A stretch of 64,000 bases of DNA from Psococerastis gibbosa (GCA_963971405.1 OZ020485.1:28229921-28293920), one strand, 5' to 3'. Shown: positions 41,534 to 54,345, counted from the first letter of the stretch. Program-made: numbers and translations. The notes: generated by a model not told the origin, from the letters alone.

Positions 41534-44438
41534 CGGAAAATTTACAAACCCGCTCGAAAGCAGGCGACATTCAACTGCTCTGATATGCTGGGCCCAAACG
41601 AGCCCAATAAAATTAGAGGAATTACAATTATAATACAATTTGTTTATAACACAATTTTAAAATAATTTTTTTTGTATTGTAGATTATGTTTAGAATAAGT
41701 TTTAATACAAGTGTTATCTATTAGGTCGAGGGGACCATCACGGGAATTCCCAACGGTGCCCATCTGAACCACCAATAAAATGTATGTATATAAAATGTAA
41801 CATCGAATATATATAATCGAATATAATTTATTTATTTATTTATAATTACTGCGCCAAAAATTACAAATACCATATGATATTGTTTATTAAGTAGACCTAG
41901 TCTTCTACAACTTCCACAGACTAAATCTGTATAACTTACGTAGTAAATAAAATAAAAAATAACGAGCGAATAATACAGGGTTGACCAATATATATGTTCT
42001 ACTTGTAGTTATTCCTTTATGCTGGTGAAAATCAGTATCATAAGGCAATAATTGTTCTATTCCGTATTACACGTATGTTTCCTATTGCAATGCCTACAAT
42101 AGTAAAATATTGTTCAAATCGGGTCTCACAGGAAAATTGTCCAATGCTTTGGCATTGCGTAAATCGTAATAGCAGACAAATCGGTTAAACCACAAATAAA
42201 TCACAAATTATGCTACCAAACAAAATCACCAGTAACAAATGCCATTACCGTTTACAAAAACCCATAACAATTTACAAAGATGTTCTATTAACTTTCTACA
42301 TGTTACTACATGAATTTTACATAAATTATCCCCATAACTCTTGTCGGACCTGTACTTCCATTATAATTACACAATACTCGGCTTGGGACATGCAAAGTGT
42401 CGTTTCCAAATATAGTAGCAACGTCATCGTCATGACAAATTTGTAGCACATGTGTATACCCCCTCTCAAGTTTCTCGATAAATTTATCCGTCCCCCCTTC
42501 CTCGGAACACTCCCCCAGGTGTTTTAATCAAAACTTGCGTCCCTACTTTATGGACACAACATTGTGTTTACTCCGTCAATGGACTTCTTCGCAACTTCCC
42601 TAATCAAATAACATTCCGGTAGGTAATACGGTATGTATATGTGCAATATTCAGTCCAGTTAGACAGGTCCAGTCTTCTTTTCTTTCTCTCTCTCTTTCTC
42701 TCTCCCCCCCAGTATATAAAATTCAAGCAGAGTTTTATTCTAATTACTAGTATTATCTACCATAATTATTATGTTAATCCGAGTCAGATAAATAGGAAAG
42801 CAATGATAAGGGTAGTGAAAATCCAAATATCGGGTTTCGGGATTTTAGGTTTGGGTCGTATAATTAAGGGCATAATAGTGGTGGGAAGAAAGTGAGGATG
42901 GTAAGAAAATTAAGACCTATTTTTTATAGTTTTATACACCTTTTTGCAACAGTTGGGAAACAATGCCTTGAGACGTGGCCTTAATCCTTACATCACACCT
43001 CGCCGCCACTATTGTAAAGGAAAAAGTGAAAAAAAAGGAAAAGAAAGGGTTCTTTGCTGTTGTGAAGGCCAAGTGGGGGGGGGTGACAGGGTAAATACTC
43101 GAGGCGTGTTGTTCTCCGGCAACTTGTCCTGAACTAATGAAAGACGACGAAAAACACTTTCTCAGCCCCAACTGTACGGTATTGATAGAGAACTCTGAAC
43201 TGGAGATCAGACAATTAAGAAATACATTTCCGTAACATAGGCGCTTGATTGGGAATTCGGTTTAGAGATCAGAGGGTTCTGTAAGAGAGATGGGAATAAA
43301 GCCGAACGGTGGGGTAAGGATAGCTGTTAGGCCGTTATGGCCTAATCGGCAACTATGGAATATCGGAGCCATTGGCGTAGAAACATACTGCTTTTTGTTG
43401 CAATCTCTAACTTGCAGTAACTTATCGAAGAAAATAATCTGTTACCCTGCAGTTGTTAAGGTTGATGGGCTTAAAACCGGGTGGGCTACATGACAGAGAC
43501 TGCCGAAAAAACCGCCAAAATGGGCAATCACTAGCACGTTTGTGGGGCAGTTGTTCAGTGGCTTGGCCACTGGGACGAATGATACCCAGACTACACCGAA
43601 GTATAAACAGAACTTAATCAAGGTGCTGATACAGCTACCTGAGCTAAGGGGAAGTGTAAACATGCAAAGGGATACAAAAAGGGTTACAAAAAGGAGCCAA
43701 ACCGGTTTAGAATAGGCGAAAGGCTGCAAATAGGTTCCGGTCAAAAAAATAGATATAAAAAGAATTGAACAGACTTCATGCGTTACACCGTCATACTTTA
43801 AAAAATTATATTTCCCCCACATAACATTAGATTTTTGAGTTAAAATAATTTTTTTTAAAGACTACGGGTAGTTTGCAATTTTCACATACAGTTAATACAT
43901 GCCCCTTTCCCCACCCAAAAATTAGCCATTTCGCACAGTTCTCCTGAGAAGTAGAAATCCAGCAATAGGCCTACTTCAAATATTAGACGAGAGTAAACTG
44001 ACTCGATTCACTCGATTAAAACACGGTTTGGCAAATAAGACCCAGGTCTAATCTGAAAAGCGTATAGATTCGAAGATTAATCGCAAACCTTCAGAAACCA
44101 AAGGAAAAACTTCCAAGAGAAAAAAAAAGTGTGAGACTCGATGCACGCAAAAACTTAGATTCCGAATTTTCATTGGCGAAGGAAATTTATTTGATTTCGA
44201 AGAGGTTTTGCTTCGAGGCTTTATTTTTAATTGAAAGTCTGTTTTTTGTACCGTATAGAAATACCCGTTATCAACCGATGGAATGCTTCTTATTTGCTTG
44301 AAAATATCTGGAGACAATTTCTTTTTATTTTCAGATTTTTGGAATGTTTTTTTCTTTATTCAGACCTAATTCTATAATTTATTTTTCCAAATTCAGACTT
44401 GGTTGTTATAATAGATTAAATGGCTTTCATGGATATAC
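41534..44438. other. Gene-free stretch
   Basis: It contains a CT-rich tract (about 42676-42710) and a lone terminus of the 41375 MITE family at 43274-43293. The open frames at 43290 (+) and 43442 (-) are unrecognised. Confidence 0.45.
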
Positions 44439-44440
44439 TA

Positions 44441-44565
44441 CCCGACCACGATAGGATGGCATTTGGAACACTTTGTTTATTCGTAAACTTGTATAAGCGG
44501 AACACTGAGTTTTTTCGATTTTTATAAGTGTTCTGTGTTCCATGTGTCATCCTATCGTGGTCGGG
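44441..44565. mobile_element. 125-bp TA-flanked MITE (Tc1/mariner-type)
   Basis: A perfect 19-bp inverted terminus, CCCGACCACGATAGGATG plus one base, extends imperfectly through GGAACAC. Both ends are flanked by TA (44439-44440 and 44566-44567). The small size, absence of coding capacity and TA duplication indicate a non-autonomous Tc1/mariner-superfamily element. It is unrelated in sequence to the pogo element at 9382. Confidence 0.85.
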
Positions 44566-44879
44566 TAGCATGTTGTTAAATGAGATTATTTTTATTCAAG
44601 AGAAAATTAGCTGAGTTGGAATGTACAACTCATTGAACAGGATTCTGTAGAACCAACTGCATCATTCATTCATTCATTCTCTCATTTCAAAAGGTGTGTT
44701 CGAAACAGTGTGTAAATGTACATTGAAAGTAAGCATATAATTTACGCATACACTTCGGCAGTTTAGTGAAAGAAAGGGTCATTGGCCCTAACTATATGCT
44801 GTTCAATAAAGACGATTTATTATTATTATTATTATTAAAAAAAAACTGACTAGGCTATATTAACATTAAAATAACAAGT

Positions 44880-44920
44880 AAAAAAAAAAAATATATATAT
44901 ATATACTGTATATATAAACA
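44880..44920. repeat. A run and AT microsatellite
   Basis: A run of A followed by (AT)n. A (TTA)n tract lies at 44818-44836, just to the left. Confidence 0.85.
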
Positions 44921-44984
44921 TTATAAATAAGTAACAAAAATAAATTATTAAGCCTTGTTTAGCAGCACTGTATGAGTCTTATGT

Positions 44985-45385
44985 CCCAAATAAGCGCTAG
45001 CTTGGGGATGCGGGATGTTATTATTATGTAACTTATTATTATAATATTAATATTATGGTATTATTATGTAAGTTATTGTATTTTGTAAATATATGCTCCT
45101 TGTCCAGGGGATACTGGACAGGGAAAAGAAGAAAAAGAAGAAGAATTATTTAACAGTATTATTATTTAACAGTATAAATAAAAAATAATAAAAATTGTTA
45201 TTTTAAAATAAGAAAAAATAATATGATTATATTTTGTTTTAGCTGCACAGTCCTTTGTCCCAATCAGTCAATCAATCAATTTAGCTTGGGGATGAGGTAT
45301 GGTATCATTATGTCTATTGTATTTTGTAAATATATCCTCCTTGTCCAGGGGATACTGGGCAAGGAAAAGAAAGAAAGATTACACT
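44985..45385 (+). repeat. Duplicated LINE-3'-UTR-like segment
   Basis: AGCTTGGGGATG, TGTATTTTGTAAATATATSC and TCCTTGTCCAGGGGATACTG occur twice, at about 44999-45125 and 45282-45366. Each is followed by a GGGAAAAGAA or AAGGAAAAGAA tail. The purine-rich tail suggests two insertions of the same retroelement 3' end. Confidence 0.6.
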
Positions 45386-45429
45386 GCTATTTATATCTGC
45401 GCATACAATTATAGTTATATAATTTAAAT

Positions 45430-46540
45430 TAGTGAGCATTAATAACCGTTATTAATGCTTAAAAAAAGATCACGTAGTACATTTACTCTTTACTCAAACG
45501 GTACTACCTAAATCAAAAAGGTTGATAGGTTTGGTCATGGCATCCTTGTCACCTAAAGCCCATATATTTCGAAAAAAAACCTTTGGGAGCCCATAAATAA
45601 AGTGAAGGGTAGATGTTTACCCTTGATTTGCATTAAAGCCATTAACTGTGTTCCGGGGTGACGTCGGTTCCATCGTTTTGAATTAGATCGAGGGGCGGGG
45701 GTATGCTTACTGAGCTTCATCTGTGGCGTCAGCCAGGGTCGGAGTTAAGAGTAAATAGGACACCTCCATCACGTGCATTTTGTACGAAGGCAAATTTCAC
45801 GGAAAATATCCATTGAAGTTTGAAGAGCCATAAAAATGTCTCTCCCCAGTTTTCGAGTCAACAGTCCCGAAAAAACGCTCTCACTAACCGTTTTTTATAC
45901 AAATGAAATTCTATAATTGTGACCGATCGGTGGTATAGACGGGTACATATCGTATCTTAAGAGGATATATTATTGGCACCCCAAAATTAAATACTTTTCG
46001 TTTCTTATTATATTAACTCAGCAAGTTATTAAAAATTTGGCTCATTTAAGTTGTACATCGTGCATCATATAATCATTTAGTCGGTTTAGTATCGCTTAGT
46101 ATAGTTTTCCCAAAAATCATAGATTATGCGAAATTTCGGTCCCCAATGGTTTTTTATGAAAGAACTAAGGTATCAAAAATTTAATATTTCCTATTTTATG
46201 ATTGATAAAGTAGTCTTCTACAACTTACATTAGCCAAATCTTTAATAACTTGCTTAGTTAATTAATAAAAAAAATAAAAAAATAGACTAGCTTTTCTGCG
46301 ATGTTATGTGGTATTTTTGACAACTCTATGATCATTATTTCAGAGATAATTGATTATGTACACTTGTAAGGCTTTTCCCCACCAATGATTTCTTATGAGT
46401 ATGTGTAAATAATTATGAAATTGGCATTTGAAAAAGTAGGGAAAGTCAGAAGGAAGAAATCGAAATTACAATGAAATGAAATAAGCAAAAGTTGCGTTTT
46501 TCTGTTCCTACTTCTCCTTACTTTATTGCCCTATACCCAG
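45430..46540. other. Gene-free stretch
   Basis: AT-rich sequence with no recognised repeat, ORF or exon. Confidence 0.5.
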
Positions 46541-46544
46541 GGAC

Positions 46545-46715
46545 GCATCCAGCCCATTTGGGGGGGGGGGTAGTTGTGGGTGAAAATAGGAAAAACATAT
46601 GTAGGAATTAAATCGGAGCGTAATAAATTAATTTACAACAGGTTTACCAAATTTTGGGGGGCAGCTACCTCCCCCCTGCCCCTCCTGTATCCTTCCGTGG
46701 CTACACCTATATATA
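46545..46715. repeat. G-rich dispersed repeat, copy 2
   Basis: It is related to 16140-16345 through the TTTACAACAG/TTACCAAATTTTGGGG core. A G run lies at 46561-46570, and the right side ends in CTACCTCCCCCCTGCCCC. Confidence 0.45.
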
Positions 46716-47264
46716 TTTTTATGCCCTTATTTATTGCAAACAGCTTAAATTGTTATCTGCTCTTTTTTCCTTTCCATTGCTTAAGAGCTCTACTCTGCCG
46801 ATAAAACTATGAATAAAATTTAAAATCCGTATTTGTCATATGGTAATTGGTAATAGGGGAGGTTTTTTTTTAAGGAATAGCTATTTCAAATTAATTCAGG
46901 ACTTAATGAGACGTTAAAGAACAAAGAATGGGGGTTGACATAGCTGGGGTGTGTTGAGCTCAAGAGCGATGACTTCCATCCCCCTCCAGACTCCCCCCCC
47001 CCCCTCTTTCCATGACTCTATCAGTTCACACCGCCAAATTGAAATGTTTTCTGATTAATGATAAAATCTCGGAATGATTGTTTATTTTCATGTCCGTGGT
47101 TAGCTTTTCATCTGATAGGTTTATTATCTTGGCGTTCCATTCCCTTTCCTTCTCTTATTAACAACAACAACTGATAGTTTTCTTAGATTCCTCCAATGAC
47201 TATTTTACTTAATAATATACTGTACTGCCAACCAACATACATACCAAGTTGAACAGAGCCTTTT

Positions 47265-47455
47265 CTAAACTTGGTAGCCTACCTAGTGTGCACAGCGTTG
47301 GCAGGGGAACATTGTGGGACATGATAACGCGCTGATACTACCAGTCAGTCTATGTGCGTGTCTAGTCCTTGTCGCCTCGGAATTAATCGTGTGACTCTAA
47401 CATGTTCCCCAAGTGGTTGGGAATCCACTATAATCAGGAGGTCCACACAGTCAGT
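47265..47455 (-). repeat. Dispersed repeat A, copy 3 (inverted)
   Basis: The plus strand shows the reverse complement of the family: GTGCACAGCGTTGGCAGGGG, AATCGTGTGACTC, CAAGTGGTTGGGAATCCAC and ATAATCAGGAGGTCCAC. It is the most diverged copy. Confidence 0.75.
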
Positions 47456-48694
47456 CAACTCCCTTTCTCCCCGAGGTGAAGGAGTCTACCCTTAGGGTAC
47501 CTCAAGTAAATACACTGACTCACTCCCCCCGCCAGGCTGGCAGCATTGCTTAAAGCAGAAATGCTGAAAGCAGGCGATGAGAAACATACTAACAAAATAT
47601 TATGTATATATACAGTTACACGATACTGCATTATTTTTGAGCTATTTAATTTTGAGTTGGGGGGCCTGTTTTGAATGCTTAACTAATGATTGGCAAGATT
47701 TAATAACGTGCGAAAACAAACCATTGTCACAGGGCAATACTAATGAATTTCGTGTAACTAAACACAAGATGAGGAAATATAGTAAGGAATAGTTGCCAAA
47801 AGAACATAAAAATGAAATGGAGAAAAATTGACTGGTGGCATTTACAGGAAATCGGACTTGCCGGGAAACCGCTTTTCGTACAAAGTCGAATTTCACAGGA
47901 AATTCATTCTAGATTCTAGTAATTTAAATTGGAAATGCAATGTAAAACTTTGTGAGTATCTAATGCCATATGAGTATGCTTGCCAAACTGAAAAAATAAG
48001 TCAGTTTGGTGACGACAAAAGGAAAGATTTATGTACATACGTTGGAAATAACGCACAATAGGTTTCCAGTATGAACCTCTGCATATAATGTTTAACATTC
48101 CTCTGGGAACGGAATTATATTTTGGGGTATGTCAAAGGCTTCTTTCTAACTTTCCCTATAACACTTAGTTACGGGATCTCTTGGGGAACCTTTTTATTTT
48201 GTAACTTTTTCATGCCGCGAGCAAATCCGACGTAAATCCATGGCACAGGTGACGGCTGGAATATTCGGATTTGACTGTAGTTTGTCATATACTGTACCAG
48301 TGAACCTCCGCTTGCGTTCATCAACTTTTCCGCAATATTTCATTTTTAAATTCTGCAAAACCTTTTTGCGTAACTTTTTCTTGGGGAGATTTTTGCGTTC
48401 AGAAAACCCATATTTTTTATTTAATTTATGTTTGTTTATTTGAACGCAGCTCTTTCCAAATCTCAGGTAATCACACCACCCGTGTAAATCAGGGCTCTAG
48501 TGCCAGATGGGGCAATTTTTTTTCTCTTTGTAAGGAGAGGTGAGGTTGATAAGAGGTTCGAGGCTCCGAGCCCCAGCAAAGGTAACAGGGTCAGACTGTT
48601 CGAATCATATTATATCATTGCATTTGCGGAGACCGACATTCAAAATTTAAAAAAAAAAAAACGCATTGGAACAACAACCAAGTGAGGGTAGATC

Positions 48695-48895
48695 AGCCGG
48701 CCACCACACCAAGTTGAATCCAGTGGACCAGAGCAGGTGCAAAGCTGCAGATAAATTGGTCGTGTGCACAGTGCCGGTAGGGAAACATGGTAGGACTTGT
48801 CCTGGTCACCTCCGAACTAACTAATCGCGTGACTTCACTGTGTTTCCCAAGTGGTTCTGAATCCGCTATAATCAGGAGGTCCACTGTCCTATAGG
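48695..48895 (-). repeat. Dispersed repeat A, copy 4 (inverted)
   Basis: It reads as a close inverted match to 34895-35100, from GCCGGCCACCACACCAAG to ATAATCAGGAGGTCCACTG. The high identity suggests recent spread. Confidence 0.8.
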
Positions 48896-49729
48896 CTGGC
48901 ATAGGACAGTCAAGTCGGAGTCGCTCTATGGGCCCAAATATGAGGCCTAAGTCGTTATTAACCCGACGAGGGTTTAGGTCTGAGGACAGGTAAGGTCACC
49001 AATCCAAAACGGCTCCAACGATTTCTTTTAAATCCACATATATTGTAGTCGTTATTAATGTCAACTAAATGCGGTGGGTCGCTTGGCCCTTGATAGTTTT
49101 CTTCTGGGGGTAAAAAATTAAAATATCTAAATTTTAATGAAAAATGACTAAAAACATTTTTTCTGCAAAACCTTCCTATCGATGATTTCTACCTTCAGGC
49201 ATGTTTTAGGTGTTAAATTGAGCAAAGAAACAGGTTGCTTTTCCAAAAAAAGTATTTGTTTTTGGGCGAAACAAAGGTTTTTTGAAAAAAAATGATAGAA
49301 ACTTCACGCTCAAATGCATTGCCTGTGCCTGCTCTGCCATTATTACTGTGTGGTAATGTGTTTTAAATATATTGAGGTTACCCTCCAGTGACGTCAGGTG
49401 GACACCCCCTCCCCCCCCCCCCCCCCCCGAGATATCCGAAATATAACCATAGGAAAATTATTTACCATGAAATTACTCATTTTCCCTGTCTACTAATTGA
49501 TAAATTGGAAAGCATGTTCCAGTAAACTCGGACCGTTTCTTATAAATTGTTATTAGTGGTGGGATTTAGCCTAGTAGAGAACATTTTATCGCCACTTGAA
49601 TATCACTGCAATTGCCGAATGTGGATGAACCTCAAAACTTATGGAACTACCTTAGTTTGCAACTATTTTGCTACAAAATTTGCAAGCTACGGCCAATAGT
49701 ACAAGGAGTATATTTAGGTACGTATCTGG

Positions 49730-49910
49730 CAGGGACGGATCCTTGGGGGGGCGGTGGGGGCGGTCGCCCCCCCCCCCCGAGAAAAATAGCTTTATACTAG
49801 ATAGAATGGACTTTTGGAGGAAATGAAGAGAAATTGTTACTCAAGTAAGGGAACCGCGATATTTTTCAAGTCACCGTCCCCCCCGAAAACTTTTTCTGAA
49901 ACCGTCCCTG
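49730..49910. mobile_element. hAT-like MITE, TIR CAGGGACGG
   Basis: This 181-bp element has ends CAGGGACGGATCC and inverted CAGGGACGG. A perfect 8-bp duplication GTATCTGG lies at 49722-49729 and 49911-49918. It contains long G and C runs just inside the left end and a C run near the right. Confidence 0.9.
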
Positions 49911-49919
49911 GTATCTGGG

Positions 49920-52680
49920 ACATAGAGTAGAAAAATTTGCCATTCGGAAAAACGTTTCAAGGAAGCTGAAGGGAATATGAGAACTTGCATTCTTTCTTTC
50001 TCTCCAATTGAGTTCAAATACAAGTTTTATTAAAATGAACTACAACACGCTTATGAAAGCTTATATCAGCCTAATCGCTAAACAACACAACTTTTTATTT
50101 CTAACATTCCTATTTACTTTCCTTCAGTCAATCAACTAATCATTGCGTTATCTTACGCTCTGTAAGCTCTGAAGCTATGCTTAAGTCTGAAAGGCAAGCT
50201 AGTCTGAAATCCAAAGTCGAGCTAGATCGTTAAACCATGACCTACAAATACCGGAAAGAGAATTCCTTATTGAAGATGAGGCGGAGAGTGCCTGACCGGA
50301 AATTAACTTGCCATTTAGATATACCGTACTGTAACTTACTATCCTGATCTACTCACAGAATGTACTATGGTAGAGCCACTTTTAAGCTGTTTCGTATATT
50401 CTTATTTCCCCTTTACAGTTTTTGAATTAGTTTTTATTAAGGGCTACTCCATCCACTAATGCATGGCTGTGCCATCCAATATTCCCTACCGATACATTTC
50501 AAGTGATGGTGGGAACGGGATTAAGTGTAACACATTTGTAAAGGAGTAACTATATAAATAAATCGATGAAAAAAGAAACAAGGAGGTACCTGCCGTTTTA
50601 TTAACATTTTATGTAAATACATTAGATACTGTGCAAGATATTGTATTACATACTACTATGGAATGAGTAGTAGAAGTAGAAAAAATGACCCTCCACGTTT
50701 TAATACATAGTGCTGAGCCAGCAACAGCCACTGTCTTTGAAGGCGTGGATCAAACCTAATCTTACATTTAGTTTGCACCTTCAAAAATTGTGGCCAAAAG
50801 GTGTAAGTACCGGCATCATACTATACTGTTTGAAGTCATTGAATCGAACGAAACACCGAGTTTAATAGATTTTATTAATGTATGCTTATGGCAATTTTGG
50901 AGAACCTAAACAATGTGTTTCGTGCTTTTCAATCCCTGGTCCAAAGAACCTATGTAAAATGTACAGGAGCGTTTTTTTTACTTCTCATTTATTTATTTTT
51001 AATTGATCTTTTATGACAAATCTGACCCATAAAAAAAAGTAGTGGGGGTGCCCGATGTAATAACATGTCTCAAAATTGACATAGAGTAAAATACTAACTA
51101 ACGTTGGGTGGCATAATAGTGGTATTCAAATTCAGTTGAATTTTGTCTTAATCAAGAGAGTCAGTCGTATTCATTCCCGTAAGAATATATATTGAGGAGG
51201 ATCCATCCCCCTGCACTAAGGAGTTGGTGGGGACATCAACAATACGACCGTGCTTGAGAAGGCTACAATAGAACTATCTGTCTGTCTCATGCCAAGTTTT
51301 AATTACATTCCTTCCCTAGGGACCTGAAGGGATGATTCAAGAGACGAAGAATGCTACCGACATATTACAATTAATGTAATACGTTTTCTACCTATATACG
51401 AATATTAATGTGTATTATTGTATTGACAAAAAAAAAATCAAATATCTCCGAACACATCAGTAAAAGAGCTGTCAAAAATATCGGGACAAACAGAAGAAAT
51501 TTTTCTGAGTATTTTGATAAATAATTTGTACCTTTTTCTAACCCAGATTGGCCATTATTCAATTGAGGCGTAGAGAAGCCAAAGCGTATAACTGCGATCA
51601 AACTCATTTTGAGATAAACGCACTTGAAGTTAAGAAACATCAACCTTTTTCATTGATGAACTGATTTTCAAAAGCATTCCGTTGAAGAACTGCGCATGCT
51701 ACAGTTATACTGATTGGCCTTTAAAATAGATAAGGGCTTCAGGAAGACCATGGTGCAGTTATCTCAAAAATTTAAAAAGAAATGCAGTTACACGCTTTGG
51801 TTCTATACGCCTCAATTATTGAATTTGAATTGTACAAAAATAGATTGGTGTGGTAGCCCTGCGAACAGAGCTCACGAACAGTGTCCAATTGGTGTTAGTG
51901 AAAGCCACATGTCATATATCAAAATATAGAGGAATATTTCTGCTAATTCAACCGATGTTCTTGAAGGCGCTACGATTGAAATTTCCTGTGGCAATCAATT
52001 TCGTACAAAAACGCGTAGTAGGGGTAGTCCGATTTGTTTTTAACACTCAGGAGATCAAGTGAGATCCGACTTGTAGAAAAGGAAGTAATGGCTACATAGA
52101 TTTGTTCAAGTCGGAATACGATGAAATGGAGACAGATTATTGGAGCAATAACCACCCCGACTGTACTTATACGAACGATTGCTACCTTTATTCTGTCAGT
52201 AGCAAAATTTGAAGAAAGCAGAAAAAGTCGCTAAAATGAAGAAAGGGTAAACCCTATTTTTGGAAGCAGGTTAGTGCGGGCTGACACTGCTATTACAATA
52301 ATCTGGTGACAAGGTTGAAAAATAGCAGGTATCCGTCTTTGGGTCTGACATTTCTCTTCCATAAAAATAAATTCATGGCTACGAGAACGAATGAAGGCAC
52401 ACTCGATCTATTTGTTTCAAAAGCTTAACTTGTCGGATCAATTCACCCTATGTTCCAATCTGTAAGTCCTGTACAGCCTACTGGAACTGGAACATCGGTT
52501 TACATTGGTACTGATTCGAATTGCCGAAAACATATTTGTCTCAAATTAGTATTTTTAGAAAAAGGGATTTGGGAAATATTTGGTGCTTTTTTGTGTTTAT
52601 GTTGTAGCATCTTGGGCGCGATTATAACTTGCTTAGTTATTTAAAAATAAAAAAAATAAGTTTCAAATTTTGGGATCACA
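49920..52680. other. Gene-free stretch
   Basis: No gene or transposon was recognised. Short open frames near 51714-52062 overlap in two frames and look incidental. Confidence 0.5.
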
Positions 52681-52684
52681 TTGT

Positions 52685-52748
52685 GATGAAACAGTAAAAT
52701 CCGGAATGATTGGCCGTGGTCAATCTCAAAGCGTACTTACAAAGTCTT
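52685..52748. repeat. Repeat E fragment
   Basis: GATGAAACAGTAAAATCCGG, then GATTGGCCGTGGTC, match one terminus of the family. The similarity ends within about 60 bp. Confidence 0.55.
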
Positions 52749-53574
52749 CTTAATTATATTGGGATCACAGTTATTCAATAACCGCCCCATACACTCTTGC
52801 CAATGCTGATTTGCATGAATTGCATCAGAGCCGAGCAAAATGTTGGCAAGAAACTAAGACAATGAAATTGAATTATAAAGCAAACTATATAGAGTACATT
52901 GTAAAGTGCGGAATATTGTTCAGAAAGCAAATTTCAATACCAAGCGACATCAGAAAACACTACTAATTGCAACTTCCCTGCTTCCGGCGTGGATTCTTTT
53001 TTTACCACTTATTCAATGAATACATCAGACTTGGAGTAACAAAGTCTCAACTTCCGCCCACAATTTACGATGACAAAATATACCATCATAAGTTTTAAAG
53101 AGAGTATTACTGGGGGGAAATAAAGTTATGATAAAAAAGTTAAGTACAAAGTTAGGGACCGGGTATAGGGACAAAAGGTGCGCAGGGAGGGGGCGGGGGA
53201 ATAATCTTTGAGTTTCGATGGCAGATTGGCCTGTGGAGGCCAGTTGGTGCATTGGTAAACATTTATCAATTTGCATATGAAATTGTGTGTAATTCATGTG
53301 TATTGGAAAATACACTGTTGTATTGAAATTCTCTTGCGGGCTTCATCGGGAATTTCCAATTCATTTGAGTTCATTTTGCTTCGCATTGTATTAGCTAATT
53401 ACCAATGCGCTGTACCTGTAGAACCTCAGCCGCACAGTCAATATATGGTACTAGTTCCAACAAAACCGATTTCACCTTCTCATATACTATATATACGCTG
53501 GGCTCTAGCATATTAATTTAGGTTTCGCTTATATTAAGTGTATGATAAGTCAGGATAATTACGGTATAAATCGA

Positions 53575-53753
53575 CTTCGGTGACAAGGTGGTAGGGTGCT
53601 TGTACTTGATCGAGTCTCTACACACCATGCGATCGGAGACGTGTCGTAACTCAACACGGGTACTAACCTACAGAGGCGGCTGAAGAGGTCAATTGGATAT
53701 ATTCATTAAATTGTTTGTATGCGATTAACCATAAAAAAAAAAAAAAAAAAAAT
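53575..53753 (+). mobile_element. SINE family 1, full-length copy
   Basis: This tRNA-derived SINE is the clearest copy. An A-box-like GGTGGTAGGGTGC is followed about 35 bp on by a B-box-like GCGATCGGAGACG. A shared body (CTAACCTACAGAGGCGGC), the tail region AAGAGGTCAATTGGATA and a 20-bp poly-A follow. RNA polymerase III promoter function is inferred from box spacing. Confidence 0.8.
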
Positions 53754-53869
53754 GATGAGACAGTAATGAATTAATTGTTTTGATTGTTTTAAGCGGAAAC
53801 AAAAAATTATAAAAGAAAAATGGATCTAATGAAAATTACAACGCCCCATGCATACGTTGAGACTCGTAT

Positions 53870-54205
53870 CTGTACTTGGTTAAGTTATGCTTTCATCCGT
53901 TACACTGCACCAATGGTAAGCTTGTCACAGCTTGTCCATTATCGCTAGTAGCCGGTGTAGGTTGATATTGAGGACGTATACCAGTTTGCCAATGGCCCAA
54001 AATTCTTACGGAAAGAATCTAAATATTGTCGGAAATCCATGGCATTGTACAAGGGATCAATGGGCCACTCACTATAAGTCAATCAATCAATATAATATAA
54101 TCATACTATGTACATTTGAGAGACAAAAAATACTGTGGACCCGGTAGGCCTAGTTTCATAAAAACGTCCTTTAGGACACTATTAAATATGCATTATTACG
54201 TATTT
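53870..54205 (+). repeat. Dispersed repeat B, copy 2
   Basis: It matches 240-475 through CCAATGGTAAGCTTGTCACA, TAGCCGGTGTAGGTTGA and ATAAAAACGTCCTTTAGGAC. An extra segment of about 90 bp lies in its middle (about 54060-54145), relative to copy 1. Confidence 0.7.
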
Positions 54206-54255
54206 TGATGAGCTACTAGTATGCTACTTGTTATGATATAGAGAATCAAGTGAAC

Positions 54256-54345
54256 TCTGTACGTGGCGGGATTGTGGCGTAAATGGTGACACGATGCCCA
54301 AGCTAGACATAAATCGTGGGTTCGAATCCCGCCATGTCCAGATTT
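54256..54345 (+). repeat. tRNA-like sequence, probably a SINE head or pseudo-tRNA
   Basis: It has a good A box (TGGCGTAAATGG) and a perfect B box (GGGTTCGAATCCCGCC) with a 5-bp T stem. Nine extra bases between the possible acceptor strand and the A box prevent a normal tRNA cloverleaf. The sequence after the B box (GTCCAGATTTTTCC, then TGATTCTCTAATTTC) resembles that after the B box at 39398-39409, so this is a dispersed tRNA-derived repeat. Confidence 0.6.

Noticed and set aside
54256..54345. Functional tRNA gene
   Set aside because: The A and B boxes are good, but the acceptor and D arms cannot pair without a nine-base insertion, and the flanks resemble another repeat copy.
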